DNA from: Candidatus Methanoperedens sp.
GTDB lineage: Archaea; Halobacteriota; Methanosarcinia; Methanosarcinales; Methanoperedenaceae
DNA length: 57,653 bases
Direction of reading: 5' to 3'
Assembly: GCA_026552975.1 (NCBI GenBank)
Contig: JAPMTR010000077.1
Location: 1-57,653 of the forward strand
Each line of letters starts with the position of its first letter. Positions within the stretch are counted from its first letter, which is position 1. The notes under the pieces were generated by a model. That model searched no databases and was not told the origin of the DNA. It saw only the letters and a list, made by a program, of their open reading frames with translations. Made by a program: the position numbers and the translations under genes. Positions 1 to 8,777 of the stretch are shown here, in pieces.

Positions 1-305
1 AACTATCAAGAATGTGGATGCTAATCATCTGAAGATCTATATCTCAATATTGTTGATCTTTGTCAGCTTGCTAATATTTTCAAGGCTGTTAGCTTGATTG
101 AGAAATTAAGACATTGTAAATTCCGGTAGTCCACCACGATTCTTTTCCCCCAAACGCGGTTCATGTCTGGTAAATATAAGCGTCCTGCTAAATTGAGACG
201 AATTACTGGTAGAGTTCGGCGACGGTCTTGAGCATGTTGATTTGCTTTATCGGAATTCTCCAATTTACTCATGCCGCCAAACGAATTTGAGCAACCTTGA
301 TTTTT
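1..305. other. Window edge, no supported gene
   Basis: I see no convincing gene here. A minus-strand open frame at 63-272 (69 codons) resembles no family I know and has no clear ribosome binding site. A short basic plus-strand frame starts at 163. The stretch may hold degenerate coding sequence or the 3' region of the minus-strand operon that ends with the ferredoxin at 306. Confidence 0.4.
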
Positions 306-539
306 CTAACGTATTTGAATTATCTGCACTGGACATAGATCTGCAGCTCTTCGTACCATTTTTTCAATCTCAACGGGCGCTTCTCCTTCACCGGGATTGC
401 TTGCTATCCTATATTTATCAATAACCTGGCTGCAAGCATCTTTTTGATTCTGTTCAAAGAATTCAGGGCAACCATTCCAGCATGTTCCGCAGCTGATGCA
501 ACCCTTGCGGTCTATACTTACTCTCAGTTTTTCGGTCAT
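306..539 (-). CDS. Small [4Fe-4S] ferredoxin
   Basis: A 77-residue soluble electron carrier. C14, C17, C20 and C24-Pro form a CxxCxxCxxxCP cluster site, and a distal C69-Pro lies in the usual C-terminal position of small archaeal ferredoxins. One cluster is certain. The pattern of four close cysteines plus a distal CP also fits a 3Fe/4Fe type. It lies 2 bp downstream of the HPP gene, so it is probably co-transcribed with it. Its partner is unknown; the nearby cytochrome and CO dehydrogenase are candidates. The same cysteine pattern occurs in the broken ferredoxin at 35715-35963, which makes this gene a useful comparison for that in-frame TGA. Confidence 0.85.
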   Translation of the reverse strand: MTEKLRVSIDRKGCISCGTCWNGCPEFFEQNQKDACSQVIDKYRIASNPGEGEAPVEIEKMVRRAADLCPVQIIQIR

Positions 540-541
540 AT

Positions 542-1081
542 CTAAAACCAGTATTCAGGATATTTTCTATTTTTTGAAAGATTATTTACTAACAGGGCAA
601 CGATAAGAAGAATGACTGCTCCCAGTCCGGCAGGTACAAAGGCATAAAAAAAACCAAGGTTATGAATCTGTTCACTCCCGATTACAGCTATCAGCGCAGT
701 TGCGCCTCCCGGGGGGTGCAGTGTATTTGTGACAAGCATTAATGCTATCGATAAGGATACGGCAAGCGCTGCTGCTGCCCATGTCGCTGTTCCAAAAACC
801 TGGTAGCAGAATACCCCTGCAAGTCCTGATATAATATGTCCCCCGATAAGATTTCGTGGTTGAGCCAGAGGACTTTTAATTGCAGCATATACAAGGACGG
901 CGGATGCCCCGAAAGAACCTATGATCATTGTCAAATCCCTGGGTTCAAAGTAAGACGATGAAAGATACCCTAATACGCCGATACCTGCAAAAGAACCAAG
1001 CCATGACCACAAAACCTCAGAAATCCCAACACATGGAGGGCTTGTTCCACCTCCTTTCATTTTTGAGAAATACTCTTTCAT
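542..1081 (-). CDS. HPP family integral membrane protein
   Basis: A 179-residue membrane protein with about four hydrophobic segments and the family signature HPPGGATAL at residues 122-130. The HPP family is widespread; members in plastids and cyanobacteria have been linked to nitrite transport, which would suit a nitrate-respiring cell, but that role here is inference. Its start codon overlaps the end of the CBS-domain gene by 4 bp (ATGA). In other organisms HPP and CBS domains are often fused in one protein, so these two genes probably act as one complex. Confidence 0.85.
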   Translation of the reverse strand: MKEYFSKMKGGGTSPPCVGISEVLWSWLGSFAGIGVLGYLSSSYFEPRDLTMIIGSFGASAVLVYAAIKSPLAQPRNLIGGHIISGLAGVFCYQVFGTATWAAAALAVSLSIALMLVTNTLHPPGGATALIAVIGSEQIHNLGFFYAFVPAGLGAVILLIVALLVNNLSKNRKYPEYWF

Positions 1082-1650
1082 TGTTTCCCCAGGTATCTCA
1101 CAATGTTCGCCCTTGAGATAATCCCTATGACCTTATTGTTTTCATCCACTACAGGAAGCCTTTTGATTCTTTTTTCATCCAGTATCCTGGCTACTTCCTT
1201 GATGTCTCTATCAGGTGATGTTGTTATCACCTGTGTGGTCATTATTTCTTCGACTTTGCTCCCTTTATTGATCCTGGGATGCGGTTCACCTAGAATATGC
1301 CTTAAAATATCCCTGAAATCATGGCTTTTTTTCATGCCAGTTGAATAAAGGATATCTGCTTCCGTGACAATCCCTATCAGATGCTTTTCTTCATCAATGA
1401 CAGGTAGGCCACTTATCCTGTTCTGGGAAAGGATGCGTGCAGCTTCATGAATATCAGCATCTTTTTTAATGCATATCACATCCCCTGTCATCACATCTTT
1501 AACAGGAACCTTGAAAGTGAGCCTTTCTCTGGCGTGCCTGAGGGCAATCGCGTAAATTTTCTTGAGGTCTTCTTCGGTGACATCAACATATTGATGCAAT
1601 TCCTCTAATGCCGCATGAAGATCCTCACTTTCAAGTTCGATTTCTTGCAT
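1078..1650 (-). CDS. CBS-domain pair protein
   Basis: A 190-residue cytoplasmic protein with an acidic helical N-terminus (about 1-45) and then two CBS domains (about 50-110 and 125-188). Each starts with the usual V(K/E)DVMT or VEEIMT box and has a GLPV or RLPV strand. CBS pairs bind adenosine nucleotides and regulate partner proteins. The 4-bp overlap with the HPP membrane gene indicates translational coupling and suggests it senses energy state for that transporter-like protein. Confidence 0.85.
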   Translation of the reverse strand: MQEIELESEDLHAALEELHQYVDVTEEDLKKIYAIALRHARERLTFKVPVKDVMTGDVICIKKDADIHEAARILSQNRISGLPVIDEEKHLIGIVTEADILYSTGMKKSHDFRDILRHILGEPHPRINKGSKVEEIMTTQVITTSPDRDIKEVARILDEKRIKRLPVVDENNKVIGIISRANIVRYLGKQ

Positions 1651-1692
1651 ATCTTTTATCGCCTCAAAGAATTGATATCACGAATGAAAAAT

Positions 1693-1902
1693 CTATCCTC
1701 CTTTAAGGATCTCTTTCACTATATCTTGTGTCCGAAGACTTCCATCTGCAACCCGTTTGATCATTGGGTAGATGAACCTGCAATCTTCGATAGAATTCCA
1801 GATATCAGGACCCACATCCTTTATGACGCTGTTCATTATCTGCGTACATCTATCACATACTCTTTTATTTGTCGTATCGTCACCGCATATATCACATTTC
1901 AT
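1693..1902 (-). CDS. Small zinc-binding protein
   Basis: A 69-residue protein with an N-terminal treble cysteine pattern: CDICGDD at residues 3-6, then CDRC at about 16-19. This fits one structural zinc site followed by a helical tail. I do not recognise a named family. It lies between the octahaem cytochrome (15 bp upstream) and the CBS gene in the same orientation, so it is probably part of that transcript. A role in cytochrome expression or assembly is possible but unproven. Confidence 0.6.
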   Translation of the reverse strand: MKCDICGDDTTNKRVCDRCTQIMNSVIKDVGPDIWNSIEDCRFIYPMIKRVADGSLRTQDIVKEILKGG

Positions 1903-1917
1903 TATTATACCTCTTTT

Positions 1918-3216
1918 TTATGATCTCTTCCTGACCATGACGAAAGATACCATTATACCCAAAACTGCAAGCATAGTCCCGAATCCCGGAGTTGCTTTTG
2001 TTCCTTTTCCCATTGTCTTTTGAGATTTTTCAAGCTCTGCTATCCTGCGCAATGTACTGTTCTGGGATTTTATCTTTTCAAGGTCAAGATTTATCTGCGC
2101 CCAGCCATACCAGTGAGCATAATCCGGGTTCATGTGATAAGCTCCTTTCCATGAGTGAACCAAAGCGTATTTGAACATCTCAAAGAACTCAGCCTCGATG
2201 CCTGAGGTATTGGAGTATGTCTGCTGTCCAGTGACAGTAAGTTTATTCCCAGTAACGGGATTAGGTGGTCTATTTTCCGGCATGGGATCAAGCAATCCAT
2301 CTTTATTCAGTCCTTCGATTATGGTTATGCCTTCTCCAACTTTTTTATCGGCCTGGATTTTTATTTCATCCGCATTTTCAAGGACATTTTGGGCAAAATT
2401 CCTGGAATGGCAGCGTGCACAGATTGAAAGCATTTTGTTCCTGTTGGTATCGAACTGTTCCTGAGTGATCGATCTCATTACAATGCCGTTTGAGTCTTTC
2501 ACGTAATCATTTCCACTGCTAGTGTTGCTTATGAATGCCCCCTGCGAAACTGTACCTATTGTTGTTCCCTGGCTCACATCATGAGTTCCTTCATCCATAT
2601 GGCATGTGATACAACCAGGGGCTCGTGCACTTGTCCGGTTTGTTTCCTGTATCATCCCGTGCTTTGATTTCTTGTAATATTCTATCTGTTCATGGTCAAG
2701 CCCCATATGGCAGGTCTCACATGCTTCTGGCTGGCGCGCTTCCTCATTGCTAAATAGATGCCTTGTATGGCATGAATCGCATTTCCCGGCAGAGTCGTCA
2801 GCATATACTTTTCCTATGCTGTGGCAGCCTTCGCACATACTTTGCCGCATTTTTTCATTCGGGATGGCTTTGTATCTGGCTGCTGATGTCATTTTTGTCC
2901 AACTGATGCTGTGTTTTCCTGCCCCGAACTGGCTCACCTGTGTTGGATGACATTTTGCGCAGTCTTTCGGCGATGGCGTCGTTGTGATCAGAAAACCATT
3001 GTGACTTATTGCGTCCTTATCCCCGTCCGCTGCCTCATGGCATTTATCACAGGTAACATTTTTCAAAGCATGTTTGCTTTCTTTCCAGTCATTGATTATC
3101 CCTTTTGTAGCTCCCACCGAAGTATGACAGCCCACACATGCATTTTCAGCCGCGGTAGAAAATCCTGTTAAAAATAAAAGAACAAATATTGTTATGAAAA
3201 TTCTCTTTATCATCAT
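1918..3216 (-). CDS. Octahaem c-type cytochrome, HAO-like
   Basis: A 432-residue exported cytochrome. A signal peptide covers residues 1-23, and eight CxxCH haem sites follow: CVGCH, CDKCH, CAKCH, CEGCH, CDSCH, CETCH, CITCH and CARCH. Haem number, order and length fit the hydroxylamine-oxidoreductase/octahaem family, which oxidises hydroxylamine or reduces nitrite. The catalytic direction cannot be read from the sequence. The C-terminus has a TPGFG motif, a hydrophobic helix and a basic end, which fits a PGF-CTERM archaeosortase sorting tail anchoring the protein to the pseudoperiplasmic face. A GGAGGG ribosome site precedes the ATG. It lies downstream of cooS across a hairpin. Confidence 0.88.
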   Translation of the reverse strand: MMIKRIFITIFVLLFLTGFSTAAENACVGCHTSVGATKGIINDWKESKHALKNVTCDKCHEAADGDKDAISHNGFLITTTPSPKDCAKCHPTQVSQFGAGKHSISWTKMTSAARYKAIPNEKMRQSMCEGCHSIGKVYADDSAGKCDSCHTRHLFSNEEARQPEACETCHMGLDHEQIEYYKKSKHGMIQETNRTSARAPGCITCHMDEGTHDVSQGTTIGTVSQGAFISNTSSGNDYVKDSNGIVMRSITQEQFDTNRNKMLSICARCHSRNFAQNVLENADEIKIQADKKVGEGITIIEGLNKDGLLDPMPENRPPNPVTGNKLTVTGQQTYSNTSGIEAEFFEMFKYALVHSWKGAYHMNPDYAHWYGWAQINLDLEKIKSQNSTLRRIAELEKSQKTMGKGTKATPGFGTMLAVLGIMVSFVMVRKRS

Positions 3217-3260
3217 TTAACCCTCCATATTATACCATATCCACTATGATATTAAAAATT

Positions 3261-3285
3261 ATGGTGCGCTAACCAGGCGCACCAT
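3261..3285. terminator. Bidirectional-looking hairpin after cooS
   Basis: A perfect 9-bp stem (ATGGTGCGC/GCGCACCAT) with a 7-nt loop. T-rich runs flank it on both strands. It lies in the 94-bp gap between the end of cooS and the start of the octahaem cytochrome, so it would end or attenuate cooS transcripts. Confidence 0.6.
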
Positions 3286-3310
3286 TTTTCTCATTTTTCG
3301 TAGGGGTTTT

Positions 3311-5260
3311 CTACTTTGGCAATCCCAATGCTGCCCTTTTCTTCATAATATGGGCTTCTATGCCATTTGCTGCGTCAACCATGTCTGTTTCAACAGCGAT
3401 TTTTCCACCTGTTATTCCTTCAAGGTCTTCGGTAAGGAGTTTCACAAGGCGGGGCGCTCCTGCAACCGGCGGGAGAGGGGAAACGTGTGTATATAGACCA
3501 AAAGCGAGGGCAAATATTGCGTCAATTGTTGCTTTTTGTTCCATATATTCCGGAGCTGTCACCGCAACAGGAAGCTGGGACGGGTCAACTCCAAGAGCTT
3601 CTGCGACAGCGGTTACAAGAAGAGCAATTCTTCCCGTATCTGTGCATGTGCCAAAGCTTAGCACCGGCGGGATCTTGAGTAGTTCACAAACCGCCCTAAG
3701 TCCAGGACCAGCTTCTGCTTTTGCTTCAAGAGTTGTAAGTCCTCCGACCTGCAGGGCAGCATTTCCACATCCTGCGCTTATTACGAGGATATCCCTTTTG
3801 ATAAGTTCTCTGGCCATCTTCAGGGTATTGATGTCCTGACCCCCATCGCGAAGCGTTGTGCAGCTGACAAGTGCAACAACACCTTTAAGAGTACCTTTCT
3901 TGATCACATCAAGAAGCGGATCAAGAGTTCCGCCAAGCGCACCAAGACATGCTTCTGTCGAGAAACCGATCACAGCATTCTGCTTCTTGCTTGATGGATT
4001 TGTTACTTTTCCTTTTCTCTTCTTGAAGTTCTCAATAGCGATATCTATGAGTTTCTGCGCCTGAGCTGCTGCATCTTCAGGTTTGTAGACTATATGGTCT
4101 TTCATTCCTGGGATATTAACGAGATTTGAAACCGAAATAAGACTCGAATTGTATTTATCCTGGTACTCTGTCAATCCAGGGGGTGAGCAGTTCATATCCA
4201 TTGCAAGGACATCGATGCCGCCTGTTGCAAGTGCAGGTTCGATTGAAAGCCAGTTACCGGTCAGTCCGACGAATACATCATCAATATTGTATCTCTGGAC
4301 AAGCTCCTGCCCTGTCTCGATGGAACCGATGATATGAAGTCCTTTTCCACCTGCTTTCTTCGCACTTTCCTGGTTTTTCGCCTCATGGGCTGCCTGGATA
4401 AGGGCTACGCCAATGAACGGCTCATGACCGTTCACAGCAATATTTACATACGCTGGATCGATGATTCCAAGGTCAACATTAACCGCATGCGGTTTTGGTG
4501 TCCCGAAAAGAATATCCTGTCCCATTTCAAGTGGTATCTGTGAGCCGTAAATACAGGAAATACCAAGGCGCAATGCCTTTTTAGCCAGCGAAACATAATC
4601 GCCGTCAATATTTGTCATTGAACTTGTGACACAATCGGTGGTCTCATTCAGAGGCCCTCCGGGCAGGATCCCAAGTTTTCTCCATAGGTCTATTCTTGAT
4701 TTTGGAGCAAAACGAAGAACATTTGAAAGCTCGATGTCAGAATCAGAGTTTATTTCTGCAATCATCGCATCTGCTACTGCTATTGCGACTTCATTTGTAC
4801 TTCCATCATTTTTTAATCCCAGCTTACCTGCAAAGCTTCTCAGTTTTGCTTCATCGCTGATCTTGAATGGCGTTTTGCCAAGTGCTGTTGCCCTTAATGT
4901 TTTTGCGACTTCCTTTGCATGGTGGGTATACGCTGCTATTCCCATGGTATTCAGGAACATCATGTTCCTCATTGCCATGGCATCTGCATCAATGCCGCAG
5001 ACTCCACGATCCACGCCAGGTTTTATCCTGCATGGGCCATTGCTGCAAAGCTGGCAGCTAATACCCTGTTCGCAGAATGAACATCGTTTTCCCTGGGCAA
5101 GGGCTCTATCAAAACTATTGGTTATATTATCTTTATGCAATACTTTGTGCAACTGGATTACTGATGGATGTGCACTTACATCCTCTGGTTTATTTTCTTT
5201 TATATCCACTTTTATGTCCTCTTTTTTGGTTCCGATTCCGATTTTCTCTAGAAAACTCAT
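3311..5260 (-). CDS. cooS: Anaerobic Ni-CO dehydrogenase catalytic subunit
   Basis: About 649 residues, the normal size for monofunctional CooS, which oxidises CO to CO2 with a Ni-Fe-S C-cluster. The N-terminal block has CSFCEQGISCQLC and a following Cys, matching the D- and B-cluster ligands. Later come NGHEP (C-cluster His region), MNCSPPG, SCTTLRDGGQD, SAGCGNAALQ and FGTCTDTGR. The ATG at 5260 is chosen over 5290 because GGAGG lies 9 bp before it, while no site precedes 5290. No cooC nickel-insertion gene is adjacent. The Lrp regulator and a double-cluster ferredoxin protein upstream are the likely regulator and redox partner. In this organism it could make or use CO alongside the acetyl-CoA pathway. 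Confidence 0.93.
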   Translation of the reverse strand: MSFLEKIGIGTKKEDIKVDIKENKPEDVSAHPSVIQLHKVLHKDNITNSFDRALAQGKRCSFCEQGISCQLCSNGPCRIKPGVDRGVCGIDADAMAMRNMMFLNTMGIAAYTHHAKEVAKTLRATALGKTPFKISDEAKLRSFAGKLGLKNDGSTNEVAIAVADAMIAEINSDSDIELSNVLRFAPKSRIDLWRKLGILPGGPLNETTDCVTSSMTNIDGDYVSLAKKALRLGISCIYGSQIPLEMGQDILFGTPKPHAVNVDLGIIDPAYVNIAVNGHEPFIGVALIQAAHEAKNQESAKKAGGKGLHIIGSIETGQELVQRYNIDDVFVGLTGNWLSIEPALATGGIDVLAMDMNCSPPGLTEYQDKYNSSLISVSNLVNIPGMKDHIVYKPEDAAAQAQKLIDIAIENFKKRKGKVTNPSSKKQNAVIGFSTEACLGALGGTLDPLLDVIKKGTLKGVVALVSCTTLRDGGQDINTLKMARELIKRDILVISAGCGNAALQVGGLTTLEAKAEAGPGLRAVCELLKIPPVLSFGTCTDTGRIALLVTAVAEALGVDPSQLPVAVTAPEYMEQKATIDAIFALAFGLYTHVSPLPPVAGAPRLVKLLTEDLEGITGGKIAVETDMVDAANGIEAHIMKKRAALGLPK

Positions 5261-5303
5261 ATATTTTACCTCCAATACGTTTTTACTCATAATAGATTTC
5301 AGA

Positions 5304-5360
5304 ATGTATATACTTACTCACTATGAATGATAATATAAAATCTGAAATTGACTATATGTG
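5304..5360. promoter_or_regulatory. cooS upstream region with Lrp-like half-site
   Basis: The AT-rich 130-bp gap between cooS and the Lrp gene has ATGTATAT at 5304-5311. This is the same 8-mer that forms both arms of the palindrome in the Lrp promoter (5989-6007). A further CTATATGTG lies near 5351. This suggests that the Lrp protein binds here and controls cooS. Confidence 0.45.
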
Positions 5361-5391
5361 ATAACAATAAAACATTTACATGAAGAGTTGC

Positions 5392-5970
5392 CTATTTCCA
5401 GATATTTCCACTATAGTTGTTAGTTACAGGACATCCCAGACACCTGTTAGATATATGATGATGGCAATCCTCACATTTACATTGATTTCCACAGGGCGGA
5501 GTGTCTTTGAACTCAAAGTTCATCCTCAAAGGCATGATCAAATCTTTCATCGGTGTTATCACTATGCTGACCTCGGCGCTTTTAACCAGAGGGTTATTTC
5601 TTAGATGTCCATCCACGATAGCCTCAAGAGTAGCGATATCCTCGCTTACGAAAAAAAGACAAAGGTTATGTTTTCCTGACACGATCAGACCATTTAAGAA
5701 GTATGGGCAGTCCTTGAAAATGTCAAGCAACGATGAAGTATTGTTGGCTGTCACATCAACCTTTGCCATGTGAAGTTTAACTTTTTTTAGATTCATTCCT
5801 ACGATATGAACAAGAGCTCCTTTTTGTTTTAATTTGTGAATCCTTGCACTGACAGATGGCTGGGATATTTTAAGTTTTTCTGCCATATCATTCTGGGACA
5901 TTTCAGGATATTTCTCCAGCAGGGACAATATCTCCCTATCTCTTTTATCAAGGTCCAGAAAATCTCGCAT
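5392..5970 (-). CDS. Lrp/AsnC regulator with Cys-rich tail
   Basis: A 192-residue transcription factor. Residues 1-60 form an AsnC-type winged helix (LDKRDREILSLLEK, then SQPSVSARIHKLK), and about 65-145 form the RAM ligand/oligomerisation domain. Residues 160-190 are unusual: a tail with about six cysteines and several histidines (CGNQCKCEDCHHH, then CLGC). This looks like a metal or Fe-S sensing module. The gene lies upstream of cooS in the same direction and has a perfect palindrome in its own promoter, so it is probably an autoregulated redox, metal or CO-responsive regulator of cooS. Small-molecule specificity is unknown. Confidence 0.85.
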   Translation of the reverse strand: MRDFLDLDKRDREILSLLEKYPEMSQNDMAEKLKISQPSVSARIHKLKQKGALVHIVGMNLKKVKLHMAKVDVTANNTSSLLDIFKDCPYFLNGLIVSGKHNLCLFFVSEDIATLEAIVDGHLRNNPLVKSAEVSIVITPMKDLIMPLRMNFEFKDTPPCGNQCKCEDCHHHISNRCLGCPVTNNYSGNIWK

Positions 5971-5988
5971 AAATCTAAACTATCAAAG

Positions 5989-6007
5989 ATGTATATATAA
6001 TATACAT
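5989..6007. promoter_or_regulatory. 19-nt palindromic operator
   Basis: A perfect dyad, ATGTATAT-ATA-ATATACAT, 19 bp upstream of the Lrp start codon. It overlaps a likely TATA element between the divergent Lrp and ferredoxin genes. The arm sequence recurs before cooS at 5304. It is a probable Lrp binding site. Confidence 0.6.
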
Positions 6008-6095
6008 ATAATTCAGAATTCAATGTTATAATTTAACTATACTTCAAAGCCAATAACTTTATACGAAATAAAACCTGATATTAATATGATAAAAT

Positions 6096-6842
6096 ATGAA
6101 AAGAAAGATAGTATCTATTGATGAAGAAAAGTGTAATGGCTGCGGTGAATGCATACCTAACTGTGCCGAAGGAGCAATTAAGATCATTGACGGAAAAGCA
6201 AAACTATTAGATGATAAGTTCTGCGATGGACTTGGTGCATGTCTTGGACACTGTCCCCAGGATGCAATCAGAGTAATCGAAAGGGATGCGCTAGAGTTTG
6301 ATGAGGAGGCGGTAAAGATGCACCTGAATGTTACGGAAGAAAAGCCCAATAAGTTACATAAAGGAGTACCCCGAGGAATGATGCATGGAGCAGCGGCACC
6401 TCACGGATGTCCGGGCAGCATGGCAATGGATTTCAGGAGCGAGCAAAGCTCAAATGCCACAGTGTCACAGAGGCAGGAACCTCAATTGAGGCAGTGGCCT
6501 GTACAACTTTCACTTGTTTCTCCACAGGCATCATATTTCAAGGATGCTGACCTTCTCGTGGCCGCTGATTGCGTTCCATTTGCGTACCCGAATTTCCATC
6601 AGGATTTCCTTGCAGGAAAGTCGCTCGTTATAGGATGTCCCAAGCTGGATGATGTGGATTTCTATATAGATAAGTTGACTGAATTGATCAAGACCAGCAA
6701 TATTAAAAGCATCACTCTTGTCAACATGGAAGTGCCCTGCTGTTTCGGGTTGCAAAGAATCGTAGAAGAAGCAGTAAAGAAATCCGGGAAGATTCTGCCG
6801 ATCAGGCAGACAGTAATAACGATAAAGGGTGAAAAACAATAA
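6096..6842 (+). CDS. Double [4Fe-4S] ferredoxin-domain protein
   Basis: A 248-residue protein. Residues 1-60 are a 2x[4Fe-4S] ferredoxin: CNGCGECIPNC and, for the second cluster, CDGLGACLGHCP, which has one changed spacing. After a linker with His and Cys (HGCPG) comes a C-terminal domain of about 120 residues containing DCVPFAYPNFH, GCPKLDD and PCCFGL motifs. Proteins of this build are common in anaerobes near CO dehydrogenase or hybrid-cluster genes, but their reaction is not established. Divergent from the Lrp gene across the palindrome, it may share that control and carry electrons for CooS. Confidence 0.8.
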   Translation: MKRKIVSIDEEKCNGCGECIPNCAEGAIKIIDGKAKLLDDKFCDGLGACLGHCPQDAIRVIERDALEFDEEAVKMHLNVTEEKPNKLHKGVPRGMMHGAAAPHGCPGSMAMDFRSEQSSNATVSQRQEPQLRQWPVQLSLVSPQASYFKDADLLVAADCVPFAYPNFHQDFLAGKSLVIGCPKLDDVDFYIDKLTELIKTSNIKSITLVNMEVPCCFGLQRIVEEAVKKSGKILPIRQTVITIKGEKQ

Positions 6843-6926
6843 TTCAACTGCGGACGTGAAAGCACCATCTATAGGCACGACATGAATGTGTCTGCAGTTA
6901 AATGACTCGAAAAATGAGATAATTGG

Positions 6927-7202
6927 ATGAGTTGCATTGATGAGCTGGATTACGAGATACTGCTACCAAACAGTTCTGTAAAGGAATGCGCCGATTACAT
7001 AAAGAAAAATTTTAAAGAAATCTATTTTGTGCGCCAGGGATACATGATTTTTAATACATATTTGATCGGCATAAATCCAATTCCGGTTGCAGTGGATAAC
7101 GAATACATTATTATGCCTTATGTCAAACCATGCCATGGCAGCTTCGTTCTGAGAATTAAAGGAAAATTTGAAGTTGAAAGGCTAAGAGCCGCAGGTTTAT
7201 AA
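6927..7202 (+). CDS. Small DUF1894-like protein
   Basis: A 91-residue soluble protein whose stop codon overlaps the start of the methanogenesis-marker-14 gene (TAATG). Size and sequence character recall the DUF1894 family of small methanogen proteins, but I could not confirm this by alignment. No catalytic motif is visible; two cysteines (C3, C15) and a PCHGSF segment stand out. Coupling to marker 14 suggests a shared role in methyl-coenzyme-M-related metabolism. Confidence 0.7.
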   Translation: MSCIDELDYEILLPNSSVKECADYIKKNFKEIYFVRQGYMIFNTYLIGINPIPVAVDNEYIIMPYVKPCHGSFVLRIKGKFEVERLRAAGL

Positions 7203-8728
7203 TGAACCCCATCAAGCTGATCCTGGAATGCTATTTTGGCCCAAAACCAGGGATAGCCGATAGCCCGCCCATACGGCCTGTCGAATTGAAGGCAGACCCA
7301 TATAGACTTGCTGAGTCGATCCCGTTCTTCCTGGTAGCATCTATTGAAGTTGGAAACACTACAACAAAATGCATCCTGACCGGAACGAACATGAAAGATG
7401 GCCGCTCACGTCTTGTAAACAAGACCGTGAGAATGACTCGTAATGTACGAAAACCAAAACCAAATGAGCGGATATTTGGCACAACATTGAGCGGTGTAGC
7501 CCTGACAAGGGAATCGATCTCTGAATTAGTCCGGGATACCTTGATCGAGGCGCATGAGAATGTAAATCTCGATATCAGGACAGACCTTGATTTTGCTGTG
7601 AGGTCAACAGGTGTTGTTGCAGGTTTTTCATCTCCCCATGAAGTAGGTGAATTCGTAAAAGCCCTGGCCGACGGATGCCTTCTTGCAGGTATTCCCCCTA
7701 AAAAAATGGTTCCAGCTATGTCTATCGATAATGTGCCTGTTAAGTTCCAGCCCCACAGTTTTATTAATAAAGTAGTATTTACAGGCGCTGTGGGAGGGGT
7801 TCTACCCCCCATTGGTTCCACTGGAGTGGAGATAGTGGCAAACGAGATGGAAGGCGAGCTTGCGACAGCCGGGATCAAGGAGGGTGCTAAATGGACAGAC
7901 GTGGATTTCAGGAATCCTGTTTTTTCGATGGATTTTGGTACCACACTTAAAGGCCGCATCACCAATGATGAGATCCCTTATGCCAGAACCATTGCTAACC
8001 TGTGCGGTTATGCAGGCGCGATCCCTGATGCTGTGATAAAAGGAACCGATCTTGTGGATAAGAGATATGGTGCTGCACTTGATCTATTCAAAGACAAAAA
8101 GGAGGTCATGATCTGGCTCACAAAAAACAGTATTATTAAAAAATATGCCCAGTCAATCGATTCTTTGATAACTGTCGAGCTGGTGCCGCATGATAGGGAT
8201 AAATACGGAAGTGTGCCTGTAGATCCTGCTGCGGCAAGAGATATAGGTGTCATGCTCATGGGCTGTGATGTTGGCATTAATGGAGACCTTATGCCTAAAC
8301 TCACCCAGATCGGCGAAGAAATATATTCAAAGCACGGTTTAAAAACGATGTTTGCAACTCTTGATCTTGTTTCTGCGATGATGGTAAAGAGGCTTGTAAA
8401 ATTGAGCCTTGATAATCATCTGATCTGTGAGAAAACATCTATCGGGTTAACAGGCAGGGCAGCCATCACAGGCTGCAAGCCGTACCTGATACTGGATGAG
8501 ATAGAGAAACTTGGGATTTATGATAATGCAAGAAACCATGTGGTTTTCGTGGATGATGGCCTTGCCCGCGGCGCCGGAGTTATGGCTCGCTGTATGAACT
8601 CACTGGGAGTCCCGGGTAATCCGATCGGGGGAATAAGGGGTGGAGGATGCGTCATGGGAAAGCGCATCGAGCATTATAAAAAATCAAAAGAGAAAGGCTC
8701 TGGGACTTCCAGTCTGAATGCAAGTTAA
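7202..8728 (+). CDS. Methanogenesis marker protein 14
   Basis: A 508-residue ASKHA-fold ATPase-like protein. IEVGNTTTKCIL near residue 48 is the phosphate-1 loop and FSMDFGTTLKG near 240 the second nucleotide-binding segment. The C-terminal VVFVDDGLARGAGVMARCMNS and GGIRGGGCVMGKR are typical of marker 14, a protein restricted to methane-metabolising archaea. It resembles activators that reduce corrinoid or Fe-S enzymes, and a role in maturation or activation of methyl-coenzyme M reductase or methyltransferases is plausible but unproven. Its presence beside a nitrate reductase operon is strong evidence for a nitrate-dependent methanotroph. Confidence 0.88.
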   Translation: MNPIKLILECYFGPKPGIADSPPIRPVELKADPYRLAESIPFFLVASIEVGNTTTKCILTGTNMKDGRSRLVNKTVRMTRNVRKPKPNERIFGTTLSGVALTRESISELVRDTLIEAHENVNLDIRTDLDFAVRSTGVVAGFSSPHEVGEFVKALADGCLLAGIPPKKMVPAMSIDNVPVKFQPHSFINKVVFTGAVGGVLPPIGSTGVEIVANEMEGELATAGIKEGAKWTDVDFRNPVFSMDFGTTLKGRITNDEIPYARTIANLCGYAGAIPDAVIKGTDLVDKRYGAALDLFKDKKEVMIWLTKNSIIKKYAQSIDSLITVELVPHDRDKYGSVPVDPAAARDIGVMLMGCDVGINGDLMPKLTQIGEEIYSKHGLKTMFATLDLVSAMMVKRLVKLSLDNHLICEKTSIGLTGRAAITGCKPYLILDEIEKLGIYDNARNHVVFVDDGLARGAGVMARCMNSLGVPGNPIGGIRGGGCVMGKRIEHYKKSKEKGSGTSSLNAS

Positions 8729-8777
8729 AATCCTATGAAAACGATGCGCTGCAACTCCATCGCATTATTTTTCTATA

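Noticed and set aside
63-272. 69-codon minus-strand frame
   Set aside because: No recognised domain or ribosome site and no clear link to the neighbouring operon; not supported as a gene.
3360-5330. Long plus-strand open frames (159 and 234 codons) opposite cooS
   Set aside because: They are shadows of the strongly conserved cooS frame, with no ribosome site and no known motifs.
7231-7965. A 244-codon minus-strand open frame
   Set aside because: It is opposite the methanogenesis-marker-14 gene, whose motifs are clear; low-complexity composition indicates a shadow frame.
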